A stretch of DNA of 64,000 nt from Cellvibrio polysaccharolyticus (GTDB lineage: Bacteria; Pseudomonadota; Gammaproteobacteria; Pseudomonadales; Cellvibrionaceae), in contig NZ_PRDL01000001.1 of NCBI RefSeq assembly GCF_015182315.1, positions 744,001 to 808,000 of the forward strand, given 5' to 3'. The notes under the pieces are model-generated. The model made no database searches. It saw only the letters and a program-made list of their open reading frames with translations, and was not told the origin of the DNA. Positions 18,564 through 26,017 of this stretch are shown in pieces (the stretch's first letter is position 1; each line of letters begins with the position of its first letter). The position numbers and the translations under genes are program-made.

Positions 18564-19361
18564 ATGGATTTATTGCAGATTATCGTTCTGGCTTTGGTGC
18601 AGGGAATCACTGAATTTATACCCGTATCCAGCTCTGCACACCTTCTACTGGTTCCCGTATTTGCCAATTGGCCCGATCAGGGGCTGGCTTATGACGTGGC
18701 TCTGCATGTAGGCAGTCTGGTCGCGGTGTTGATTTATTTCCGTAAGGAAATCGGGCGCATGATTATCGCCTGGTATCGTTCCATTCTTTACCGCGAATTC
18801 AACGAAGACAGCAAGTTGGCCTGGGCGGTTATTCTTGGCACCATTCCGGTCGGGCTGGCCGGGCTGTTATTCAAAGACTGGGCGCATACCGCCATGCGCT
18901 CACCGCTGGTTACCGCTTTTGGTTTGATTGTTTTTGGCTTTGCATTGGCATGGGCCGGTTGGCGCAGCCGTGGTGAGCGCACCGAATACCAGATGTCCTG
19001 GAAAGATATTTTGTACATTGGTGGTGCCCAGGCGCTGGCATTGATTCCCGGTACGTCCCGCTCCGGTATTACGCTGACCGCAGCCTTGCTGTTGGGGTTG
19101 AGTCGTGAAGCCGCTGCCCGTTTTTCTTTCCTGCTATCCATTCCTGTGATCGTTCTTGCCGGAATGGTTGAAACCCGTGAGCTGGTGTTAGCGGGCGAAA
19201 GTGTTGACTGGAGTGCAGTTGCGCTGGGCACCCTTATTTCCGGTGTCAGTGCTTTGTTTTGTATTCACTATTTCCTGGTGTTTATCAGAAAAATCGGTGT
19301 TCAACCTTTTGTGGTTTACCGTATTGCGCTGGGTATTTTGTTGCTGGTGTTGTTCTGGTAA
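18564..19361 (+). CDS. uppP: Undecaprenyl-diphosphatase (BacA type)
   Basis: Integral membrane phosphatase that recycles undecaprenyl pyrophosphate to the monophosphate carrier used for peptidoglycan and LPS O-antigen. The two family motifs are intact: EFIPVSSSAHL near residue 17 with the catalytic glutamate region, and PGTSRSGIT near 160. There are about eight hydrophobic segments in 265 residues, the usual size. The ATG at 18564 gives MDLLQIIVLALVQG, the normal N-terminus. Its stop lies three bases from the stop of the convergent DUF971 gene, with no terminator between. Confidence 0.95.
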   Translation: MDLLQIIVLALVQGITEFIPVSSSAHLLLVPVFANWPDQGLAYDVALHVGSLVAVLIYFRKEIGRMIIAWYRSILYREFNEDSKLAWAVILGTIPVGLAGLLFKDWAHTAMRSPLVTAFGLIVFGFALAWAGWRSRGERTEYQMSWKDILYIGGAQALALIPGTSRSGITLTAALLLGLSREAAARFSFLLSIPVIVLAGMVETRELVLAGESVDWSAVALGTLISGVSALFCIHYFLVFIRKIGVQPFVVYRIALGILLLVLFW

Positions 19362-19364
19362 TAA

Positions 19365-19748
19365 CTAGTCCGGCTGGATAAATCGAATGGCGCTGGTGTG
19401 AGCTTCGCGGCTTGAACCGGCGTTATCCAGTTTTAGCAAATATGCATCCCATAAGGTTTGTTGATGGGTGCAAAGTCCTTCCAGGTAATCCCAGGTATAA
19501 ATGCCTGAATCGTGTCCATCATCAAATATCAGCCTGATTGCATAATTGCCGGAGGCTTCAATGCCGGTGATCAGCACATTTTTTTTCCCGTATTGAAGCA
19601 CTTCCTGACCTTTGCCGTGGCCTTTTACTTCAGCGCTGGGTGAATGCACGCGGAGAAACTCAGCGGTTAGCTGCGAGGTTTTTTCGCCAAACTGAAGTTC
19701 CAGCAAGCCGGATTGTTTGTGCAGTTGAATGCGGGTTGGGGTGGCCAT
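19365..19748 (-). CDS. DUF971 family protein
   Basis: A small cytoplasmic protein of 127 residues with the DUF971 fold, related to the N-terminal domain of gamma-butyrobetaine hydroxylases. The pattern LxLQFxxxxSQLxAEFLRVxSPSAEV and DDGHDSGIYTWDYL is characteristic. Start ATG 19748 (MATPTR) fits homologues; an upstream ATG at 19796 gives an atypical extension. The gene follows hslVU, a conserved linkage in gammaproteobacteria. A role in iron-sulfur or hydroxylase chemistry is sometimes suggested for the family; nothing here tests it. Confidence 0.83.
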   Translation of the reverse strand: MATPTRIQLHKQSGLLELQFGEKTSQLTAEFLRVHSPSAEVKGHGKGQEVLQYGKKNVLITGIEASGNYAIRLIFDDGHDSGIYTWDYLEGLCTHQQTLWDAYLLKLDNAGSSREAHTSAIRFIQPD

Positions 19749-19801
19749 CGTTTTATGCTGCCTGTATCCGGGTAAACGCTGAAAAATGACAGGCAAACAA
19801 T

Positions 19802-19830
19802 ATCGGCAAGCACAGCGCGTGCTTGCCGAT
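19802..19830 (-). terminator. Stem-loop between hslU and the DUF971 gene
   Basis: A perfect 12-bp stem (19802-19813 with 19819-19830, five-base loop) begins ten bases past the hslU stop. On the minus strand it is followed by ATTGTTTG, only a weak T run, so it could be a leaky terminator or an RNA 3' end protecting hslVU while allowing some read-through. Confidence 0.55.
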
Positions 19831-19840
19831 GGTATTGCCG

Positions 19841-21160
19841 TTACAAAATAAACCGACTCAGATCTTCGTTTTTCGCCAGCTCGCCCAAATGGGCTTCTAC
19901 ATAGGCGGCATTGATTTCCAGTGACTTCTGTTCATTGCCTGAATCAAAAGAAATATCTTCCAGCAGGCGTTCCAGAATGGTGTGCAACCGACGAGCGCCA
20001 ATATTTTCAGTGCGCTCGTTTACTTCCCAGGCGGTTTCCGCAATGCGACGAATGCCGTCTTTGGTGAAATGCAGCTCTACCCCTTCCGTAGCCAGCAGCG
20101 CCTGCTGTTGTTCGGTCAGGGAGGCGCGCGGCTCGGTAAGAATACGCTCGAAGTCATCCGGTGTCAGTGCCGTCAATTCTACGCGTATTGGCAAACGACC
20201 TTGCAATTCCGGAATCAAATCAGACGGTTTGCTCAGATGGAATGCGCCGGAGGTGATAAACAAAATATGGTCGGTTTTAATCAGCCCGTGTTTGGTCGTC
20301 ACCGTGCAGCCCTCAATAAGCGGCAGCAGATCACGCTGCACACCTTCGCGGGATACATCAGCGCCTGTGGTTTGACCCCGGCGCGTTACCTTGTCGATTT
20401 CGTCAATAAACACAATGCCGTTTTGCTCTGCTGCTTCAATAGCACGGGTTTTAACATCTTCTTCGTTAACCAGCTTGGCCGCTTCTTCGTCTTGCAGTTG
20501 TTTGAATGCCTGCTTGACGGTCAGCTTGGTATTACGGGTTTTGCCATTGGATAACGATGAAAACATATTTTGCAGCTGGCTGGTCATGTCTTCCATGCCC
20601 GGCGGTGCCATTATTTCTACACCGACCGGCGTTGCCGCCAGATCAATTTCAATTTCTTTGTCATCAAGATCGCCTTCGCGCAGTTTCTTGCGGAAAATCT
20701 GGCGGGTTCCGTTTTCGGTGGCGCTAGAGGTTTCAGCGCCGCGTGCGGGTGGTAAAAGTGCATCCAGAATACGCTCTTCAGCCGCTTCCATCGCCCGGTG
20801 CTTGACGCCCTTCATGGCTTGCTCGCGATGCAGTTTGATAGAGACATCGACCAGGTCGCGAATAATGGATTCTACGTCGCGCCCCACGTAACCCACTTCG
20901 GTGAACTTGGTGGCTTCCACTTTAATAAACGGCGCGTTGGCCAGTTTGGCCAGGCGGCGGGCAATTTCGGTTTTACCCACGCCGGTTGGACCAATCATCA
21001 GAATATTTTTTGGCGTAATTTCGCCGCGCATATCCGCGGCGACTTGCATACGGCGCCAGCGGTTACGCAGCGCAATAGCCACCGCGCGCTTGGCGTTTTG
21101 TTGTCCGACAATGTGCTTATCCAGTTCGTGAACAATTTCACGGGGAGTCATAATCGACAT
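19841..21160 (-). CDS. hslU: HslUV protease ATPase subunit
   Basis: AAA+ unfoldase that feeds proteins to the HslV peptidase. At 439 residues it has the standard N-terminus MSIMTPREIVHELDKHIVGQ, Walker A GPTGVGKT (57-64), the intermediate (I) domain around 110-240, Walker B GIVFIDEID, and the C-terminal tail ending SRFIL that docks into HslV. Start at 21160 matches E. coli HslU; in-frame codons extend to 21244 inside hslV but have no homology. It follows hslV by 29 bases in one operon under the heat-shock-type promoter at 21779-21806. Confidence 0.96.
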   Translation of the reverse strand: MSIMTPREIVHELDKHIVGQQNAKRAVAIALRNRWRRMQVAADMRGEITPKNILMIGPTGVGKTEIARRLAKLANAPFIKVEATKFTEVGYVGRDVESIIRDLVDVSIKLHREQAMKGVKHRAMEAAEERILDALLPPARGAETSSATENGTRQIFRKKLREGDLDDKEIEIDLAATPVGVEIMAPPGMEDMTSQLQNMFSSLSNGKTRNTKLTVKQAFKQLQDEEAAKLVNEEDVKTRAIEAAEQNGIVFIDEIDKVTRRGQTTGADVSREGVQRDLLPLIEGCTVTTKHGLIKTDHILFITSGAFHLSKPSDLIPELQGRLPIRVELTALTPDDFERILTEPRASLTEQQQALLATEGVELHFTKDGIRRIAETAWEVNERTENIGARRLHTILERLLEDISFDSGNEQKSLEINAAYVEAHLGELAKNEDLSRFIL

Positions 21161-21189
21161 GATGTATTTATCCGGTAGTAGCGAGGGAA

Positions 21190-21720
21190 TTACTTGCGGT
21201 AATCCAGTAACTCGATGGTTTGATTCTGGTTGGTGTAGACGCAAATGTCGCCTGCAATGGTGAGGCCTTTTTCAACAATCGTGCGTGCATCCAGCTCGGT
21301 GTTTTCCAGCAACGCTCGCGCCGATGCCTGTGCATAAGGGCCGCCGGAACCGATCGCAATAAGATCATTCTCCGGTTGGATTACATCGCCGTTGCCGGTA
21401 ATGATCAAAGACGCTTCGTGGTCGGCCACCGCCAGCAGGGCTTCGAGGCGTCGTAAGGCGCGATCGGTGCGCCACTCTTTGGCAAGCTCTACGGCGGCGC
21501 GAGTCAGTTGACCGTTATGCGCCTCCAGTTTGGCTTCAAAGCGTTCAAACAACGTAAAGGCATCAGCGGTGCCTCCGGCAAAGCCGGCCAATACCTGATT
21601 TTTGTAGAGGCGGCGCACTTTACGGGCGTTGCCTTTCATCACGGTATTGCCCAGCGAAACCTGGCCGTCGCCACCTATAACAACCTGGCCATCACGGCGA
21701 ACAGAAAGAATTGTAGTCAC
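21190..21720 (-). CDS. hslV: HslUV protease peptidase subunit
   Basis: Proteasome-like threonine peptidase, 176 residues. The true start is a GTG at 21720: this gives (M)TTILSVRRDGQ, so Thr2 becomes the N-terminal catalytic threonine after methionine removal. A start at the upstream ATG (21765) would bury that nucleophile behind 15 extra residues and cannot be right unless processed. The GGDGQVSLGNTVMKGNARKVRRL and GFAGGTADAFTLFERFE blocks are typical. AAGGA lies upstream of the GTG. It is the first gene of the hslVU operon, 127 bases downstream of a SPOR-domain gene. Confidence 0.96.
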   Translation of the reverse strand: MTTILSVRRDGQVVIGGDGQVSLGNTVMKGNARKVRRLYKNQVLAGFAGGTADAFTLFERFEAKLEAHNGQLTRAAVELAKEWRTDRALRRLEALLAVADHEASLIITGNGDVIQPENDLIAIGSGGPYAQASARALLENTELDARTIVEKGLTIAGDICVYTNQNQTIELLDYRK

Positions 21721-21742
21721 GAAAAAATCCTTACGATCAACA

Positions 21743-21763
21743 GGCTCCGACGGTTTCGGAGCC
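21743..21763 (-). promoter_or_regulatory. Leader stem-loop of hslVU mRNA
   Basis: GGCTCCGA (21743-21750) pairs perfectly with TCGGAGCC (21756-21763) around a five-base loop. It falls in the short untranslated leader between the heat-shock-type promoter and the GTG start. From memory, the E. coli hslVU leader also carries a stem-loop that affects message stability; this looks like the same idea. Confidence 0.5.
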
Positions 21764-21778
21764 ATGCATTGAAAAAGA

Positions 21779-21806
21779 ATTTGGGGGCGGGCGGCAGGAA
21801 TTCAAC
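21779..21806 (-). promoter_or_regulatory. Sigma-32 (heat-shock) type promoter for hslVU
   Basis: The minus strand has GTTGAA (21801-21806), a 14-base spacer and CCCCAAAT (21779-21786). This agrees with the sigma-32 consensus CTTGAA-N13/14-CCCCATNT at nearly every important position. hslVU is a classical heat-shock operon, and the site is about 60 bases upstream of the start codon, so function is likely. Confidence 0.7.
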
Positions 21807-21847
21807 CCGGAAACTGGCAATTGTTTGTTTCCGGGAGGTGTGGCGGA

Positions 21848-22432
21848 TTATTGCTTGTTTCGTTTCAGCATCAGCGCGTTGTACTGGTTATTAACCAGCG
21901 TGGAGCGTGCACTGTTCAGCCGTGCCTGGTCGGTAAACGGACCGACCACCACGCGGTGCCAGATCTCGCCGTTGCGGATGGTAACTTTCTCCAGCCGCGC
22001 TTCCAGATTCAGCATCAGCAGTTGTGCGCGCAGCCGGTCTGCATCAGCCTCACTGGCAAATGAGCCTACCTGCAAAATAAATTCATCAGCCGGCGTTTGT
22101 GTCTCTACTTTTGCCGGTGGTGTTTCGGCGGTTGGCTGCACCGGTTCGGTAGCCGGAACAATCACTTCACTTTCCTGCAGAAGTTTGTAGAAATCAAAAC
22201 GCGGCTTTGGTGTTTTGTTATCGACATCCGCAGTGGGCGGTGCTTCTGTCGCAGCCGGTGGTTTTACCACCTGTGATGGCGGCGGGGCGATATCCCATAA
22301 ATACACCAGAAAGGTAATAAAGCCTCCCAGTATGCCGCCAATAAACAACCACAGCCAGCCGGGCAACTGGCGCTTGGGTGGCGCTTTGCGACGGGGAGCG
22401 GGGCGAGTTTTCCGGGCGTAATCTCGAGGCAT
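21848..22432 (-). CDS. SPOR-domain membrane protein, FtsN-like
   Basis: A 194-residue single-pass inner-membrane protein. A basic N-terminus (MPRDYARKTRPAPRRKAP) precedes one transmembrane helix at about 25-45, a proline- and acid-rich periplasmic linker, and a SPOR domain at about 115-190 (FILQVGSFASEADADRLRAQL). SPOR domains bind denuded septal peptidoglycan. Position directly upstream of hslVU and downstream of priA is that of the FtsN-like gene in pseudomonads and E. coli. It is shorter than E. coli FtsN (319 residues), so a true FtsN role is plausible but not shown. Confidence 0.85.
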   Translation of the reverse strand: MPRDYARKTRPAPRRKAPPKRQLPGWLWLFIGGILGGFITFLVYLWDIAPPPSQVVKPPAATEAPPTADVDNKTPKPRFDFYKLLQESEVIVPATEPVQPTAETPPAKVETQTPADEFILQVGSFASEADADRLRAQLLMLNLEARLEKVTIRNGEIWHRVVVGPFTDQARLNSARSTLVNNQYNALMLKRNKQ

Positions 22433-22496
22433 TGTTCTTCCTGACTATCAAACAGGGCGCAATTGTACTCAGCTGTTCTGCTTACGTCACTAAGGC

Positions 22497-22517
22497 AAAA
22501 AAACCGCTGTGATGCGG
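22497..22517 (-). terminator. Short terminator after priA
   Basis: On the minus strand CCGC-ATCACA-GCGG is followed at once by seven T. The stem is only four pairs but the T run is strong. It begins five bases past the priA stop. Confidence 0.5.
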
Positions 22518-22521
22518 GGCG

Positions 22522-24741
22522 TCAATTCATCTCGCAAGGATCGACATCCAGCGACCAGCGGACGCGTTTACCCAGCGCGTGTTGTTCAAGCTGCAGCGCC
22601 AGTGTGGCGAGCAGATGCTGCAAAGGTTTGCGCTGTTGGCTACTGAATTGCAACAGGTAACGATAACGGTCACCGCGTTTTTCCATCAGTGCTGGCAAGG
22701 GGCCGAGAAACTCAATCGCTGGCGACATGCCGGTGTGGTTTTCTGCCATCTCCCGCGCCAGTTGCAGGAAGGCGCTCGCCAGCTCGGGGCGTTTGCTTTC
22801 TGCACGCAGCAGCGCAAGGTGGCGAAAGGGCGGCATCTGCGTTATCTGCCGCTCCTGTAAAATCAGTGTCGCCAACGCATGATAGCCCTCATACATCAAG
22901 GTTTGTACCAACGGATGGTCGGTGTGATGGCTTTGCATGATGACCTGACCGGGCTTTTCTGCCCGACCGGCGCGCCCTGCTACCTGTAATAGCAGTTGTC
23001 CCATGCGCTCCGGGCCGCGAAAGTCGGTACTGAAAAGCCCGGCATCGGCATCCAGAATGACCACCAGCGTGACATTTGGGAAATGATGGCCTTTGGCCAG
23101 CATCTGGGTACCGATCAGGATACAGGGGTCGCCGCGCTGAATTTCATCCAGCAAATTCTCCATGGCGCCTTTGCGGCGGGTGGAGTCGCGGTCGATACGG
23201 ATTACCCGCGTATCGGGAAAACAGCTTTGCAGGGCAATTTCGCTGCGTTCCGTGCCCTGGCCGAGCGGTTGCAGTTGTTGGCCCTGGCATTGCGGGCAGC
23301 GCCGGAGCACGGCGCGTTGATGGCCACAGTGATGACAATGTAAATGTTTGGGATGGTGATGCAGGGTCATGCGGGCATCGCAGTGGTTGCAATTGGCCAG
23401 CCAGCCGCAATCGTGGCATTGCAATGCCGGCGCGAAGCCGCGGCGATTGAGAAAAACCAGTACCTGATTTCCGCTGTGGATTTGCTCCTGAATAGCATCC
23501 AGCGTTTCCCGGGCAAAACCTTCGTGCAGAGTTTTTCCACACAAATCCACCAGATGAATGGTCGGCGCCTGTGCATTGCCCGCCCGCTGTGTCAGGCGAA
23601 GATGCTGGTAGCGTCCGTTCATGGCATTGCCGAGTGTTTCCAGCGACGGGGTAGCGGAGCCCAGCAACAAAGGTATTTGCAATTTGCTGGCGCGCATCAC
23701 AGCGATATCCCGTGCCGAGTAACGAAAGCCGTCCTGTTGTTTAAAGGAGGCGTCGTGTTCTTCATCGATAATAATGATGCCCGGCGTGGCGAGAGGCGTG
23801 AATACTGCGGAACGGGTGCCAATAACAATGCGGGCTTTACCTGACCTTGCGTCAAGCCAGGCATCCAGCCGTTCCCGATCAGACAGGCCGGAATGTAGCG
23901 CCACCACAGGCACCGCAAAACGGCGGGTGAAGCGCGAAATGGTTTGCGGCGTCAGGCCTATTTCGGGTACCAGCACCAGCGCTTGCAGGCCTTTTTCCAG
24001 TACTTTTTCGATGGTTTGCAGATAAATTTCGGTCTTGCCGCTGCCGGTCGTGCCGTCCAGCAGGCTGACCTGAAAGCCTTCGGTCGCTATTTGATCGAGT
24101 GCCTGCTGTTGCTCAGCGGTGGCGACCATTGGCTGTTCGCGCAGTATCGGGCGGGCTTTATCTTCCGGTTGCGGAGCGGGCGTGCCTTGCCGGATCAGGC
24201 CTTTTTCCTGCAAGCTTTTTAAAATTGCCGGCGTAACAGCGTTCAGGCGCATCTCACTTTGAGAAAGGCTCGAGCACTGTTGCAGCAGGGTGATAACGGC
24301 GGCCTGTTTCGGCGCGCGACGCAGCGCACCTTCCGGCAGGCCCTTTCCTTCATGGGTTAACTGGTAGTGCGGTTCGGCGGGTTGCACGAGTGGCGCCCCC
24401 TGGCGTAACAGTGCTGGCAGGGCGGTAGAGAGCGCTTCACCCATCGCACATTGGTAGTAATTGGCTGCCCAGACTACCAGCTCCTGCACTTCAGCCGAAA
24501 AAGCCGGTGAGGGGTCAACCAGCCGTGTGGCGGCCTTCAATTTGGTGCTGACGATTTCACTGTCACTGACGACGGCCAGCAGTACGCCGATCAATTGACG
24601 ATTGCCAAAAGGAATTTCCACCAGTGTGCCGGGTTGCAGGCAAGTAATCTCTGCAGGCGGCAAATCCACCGGAGGCAGATAGTCAAAGCTGCGTCGTAAA
24701 GGCACAGGAACGGCAATACGCAGAAGAAGTGGAGCACTCAT
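22522..24741 (-). CDS. priA: Primosomal protein N', replication restart helicase PriA
   Basis: 3'-to-5' superfamily 2 helicase that reloads the replisome at stalled forks. The 739 residues include the N-terminal DNA-binding domain (about 1-200), Walker A GTTGSGKTEIY near 230, the DEEHD box, and the paired zinc-binding cysteines CHDC, CNHC, CHHC and CPQC in the middle, all intact. Start ATG 24741 (MSAPLLLRIAVPVPL) fits homologues better than the ATG ten codons upstream. It diverges from rpmE, as in many gammaproteobacteria. argS, often the next gene, is absent here; the SPOR gene follows directly. Confidence 0.96.
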   Translation of the reverse strand: MSAPLLLRIAVPVPLRRSFDYLPPVDLPPAEITCLQPGTLVEIPFGNRQLIGVLLAVVSDSEIVSTKLKAATRLVDPSPAFSAEVQELVVWAANYYQCAMGEALSTALPALLRQGAPLVQPAEPHYQLTHEGKGLPEGALRRAPKQAAVITLLQQCSSLSQSEMRLNAVTPAILKSLQEKGLIRQGTPAPQPEDKARPILREQPMVATAEQQQALDQIATEGFQVSLLDGTTGSGKTEIYLQTIEKVLEKGLQALVLVPEIGLTPQTISRFTRRFAVPVVALHSGLSDRERLDAWLDARSGKARIVIGTRSAVFTPLATPGIIIIDEEHDASFKQQDGFRYSARDIAVMRASKLQIPLLLGSATPSLETLGNAMNGRYQHLRLTQRAGNAQAPTIHLVDLCGKTLHEGFARETLDAIQEQIHSGNQVLVFLNRRGFAPALQCHDCGWLANCNHCDARMTLHHHPKHLHCHHCGHQRAVLRRCPQCQGQQLQPLGQGTERSEIALQSCFPDTRVIRIDRDSTRRKGAMENLLDEIQRGDPCILIGTQMLAKGHHFPNVTLVVILDADAGLFSTDFRGPERMGQLLLQVAGRAGRAEKPGQVIMQSHHTDHPLVQTLMYEGYHALATLILQERQITQMPPFRHLALLRAESKRPELASAFLQLAREMAENHTGMSPAIEFLGPLPALMEKRGDRYRYLLQFSSQQRKPLQHLLATLALQLEQHALGKRVRWSLDVDPCEMN

Positions 24742-24850
24742 TACCACTGACCGATTGAAAACAGGGGGCATTATGATGGCATATTCGCGCTTGCCGATGC
24801 AGGGATGGTTTGGTCAGCGTCACCAGGCAGTCCCTGGAGTGTTAAATAGC

Positions 24851-24878
24851 TTGTGCCTGCCGGCAAATCTGGTAGTAT
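24851..24878 (+). promoter_or_regulatory. Sigma-70-type promoter for rpmE
   Basis: TTGTGC (24851-24856) and TAGTAT (24873-24878) with a 16-base spacer lie about 85 bases upstream of rpmE, in the divergent region facing priA. The match is four of six at each box; assigned by eye. Confidence 0.4.
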
Positions 24879-24962
24879 CCCCGCTCCATTTTACCCAACC
24901 GTTGTGCGGTGCCTGACAATAAACGCTCGGGTGGCGGCACATAAAACGCAAAGGCCTTTACC

Positions 24963-25178
24963 ATGCAAGCAGAAATTCATCCGGAATATACCGCCATCGC
25001 TGTTAACTGCAGCTGTGGTAACAAATTTACTACTCGCTCTACCCTGGCGAAAGACTTCCACGTAGACGTGTGCAGCGAATGTCACCCGTTCTACACTGGC
25101 AAGCAAAAAATGGTAGACACCGGTGGCCGTATCGATCGCTTCACCAAGCGTTTCGGCAGCCGTATCGCCAAGAAATAA
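24963..25178 (+). CDS. rpmE: 50S ribosomal protein L31
   Basis: A 71-residue ribosomal protein of the large subunit. It is the zinc-binding (C+) type: C16, C18, C37 and C40 form the metal site. In many bacteria that carry this form, a zinc-free paralogue replaces it under zinc starvation; none is visible here. The C-terminus RIDRFTKRFGSRIAKK is typical. AAAGG precedes the ATG. A strong intrinsic terminator follows at 25214-25251, within the reading frame of the next gene. Confidence 0.97.
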   Translation: MQAEIHPEYTAIAVNCSCGNKFTTRSTLAKDFHVDVCSECHPFYTGKQKMVDTGGRIDRFTKRFGSRIAKK

Positions 25179-25191
25179 GGACTGTCTTGCG

Positions 25192-26013
25192 GTGTTACTA
25201 CCGAAGCATCCTCAAAAAACGCCGGCAGGTTTATCCTCCGGCGTTTTTTTTCGTCTGTTATTTTGTTTTGCGTTGCCGGTTTTTCTTGCGCCCCCGGTCG
25301 CGGCTGACTGTCAGGTAGATGGGCGGCGCGAAGTCGTCGCTGTGGCGACAGTGCACGATGGCGATACGCTCAGGTTAAAAGATGGTCGACGGGTGCGCGT
25401 TATTGGTATCAACGCGCCCGAGACGGCTGCGCGAGGGCGACCGGCAGAGGCGTTGGCGGCTCCGGCGACACAATTCGCCCGTCGCTTCGTAGGCCGCGAA
25501 ATAACCTTGGTGTATGACCGTGAAAGCCAGGACCGCTATGGCCGTACGCTTGCACATGTTTTTAGCAAGGAGGGGCGCAGTCTGGCCGCCGCTGTATTGC
25601 AGGAGGGATTGGCCTTCCCGGTGGCAGTGCCGCCCAATCTGGCCGCAGCCGATTGCTTTGCTGGCCGTGCTGACAAGGCGCGAAAGTCGGGTAAAGGCGT
25701 TTGGAGTCACCGCAGCTGGCTGGCTAGCGAGGTTAAAAGCCTCAGCGCTGATGTGGCAGGTTTTCAAAGAGTTCGCGGCAAAGTTACCAAAATTTCCGGG
25801 AGTCGGGATATCTGGCTGGAAATGGACGGCGCGGTAGTATTAAAAATTGCCGCGGCGGATCGTCGCTATTTTGCGGATAAGCAATGGCTGGCCTGGAAAG
25901 GTCGCACTATTGAGGTGCAGGGATGGCTTGTTAGTCGGCCGGACGCTGCACGTAAAGGATTCAAGCCTCTGCAGTTGCAGGTTCGAACCCCTTACGCGGT
26001 GACGGTATTGTAG
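25192..26013 (+). CDS. Secreted thermonuclease (SNase) family nuclease
   Basis: Staphylococcal-nuclease-like enzyme, about 273 residues, probably exported. After a hydrophobic signal (FFRLLFCFALPVFLAPPVAA, near residues 20-39) the SNase domain shows VHDGDTLRLKDGRRVRVIGINAPE and YDRESQDRYGRTLAHVF, with the catalytic Arg, Glu and Arg positions present. A C-terminal beta-rich part (about 190-273) may be an OB-like add-on. The start is a GTG at 25192 with AAGGA upstream; no later ATG, GTG or TTG precedes the signal sequence. The rpmE terminator falls inside its first 20 codons, which should reduce read-through from rpmE. Its stop is four bases from that of convergent ponA. Confidence 0.82.
   Translation: MLLPKHPQKTPAGLSSGVFFRLLFCFALPVFLAPPVAADCQVDGRREVVAVATVHDGDTLRLKDGRRVRVIGINAPETAARGRPAEALAAPATQFARRFVGREITLVYDRESQDRYGRTLAHVFSKEGRSLAAAVLQEGLAFPVAVPPNLAAADCFAGRADKARKSGKGVWSHRSWLASEVKSLSADVAGFQRVRGKVTKISGSRDIWLEMDGAVVLKIAAADRRYFADKQWLAWKGRTIEVQGWLVSRPDAARKGFKPLQLQVRTPYAVTVL
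25214..25251 (+). terminator. Intrinsic terminator of rpmE, inside the nuclease gene
   Basis: ACGCCGG (25219-25225) pairs with CCGGCGT (25238-25244) and is followed by a run of eight T (25244-25251), with A's upstream. It sits 35 bases past the rpmE stop and within the first codons of the nuclease reading frame, where the T run encodes Phe-Phe of the signal peptide. Confidence 0.85.
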
Positions 26014-26017
26014 TTCG

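Noticed and set aside
21721..21765. ATG start for hslV 15 codons upstream
   Set aside because: It would hide the catalytic N-terminal threonine; the GTG at 21720 gives the expected TTIL start.
25123..25192. A longer start for the nuclease inside rpmE
   Set aside because: It would add 23 residues encoded by rpmE DNA in another frame with no signal-peptide logic. The GTG at 25192 with AAGGA upstream is better.
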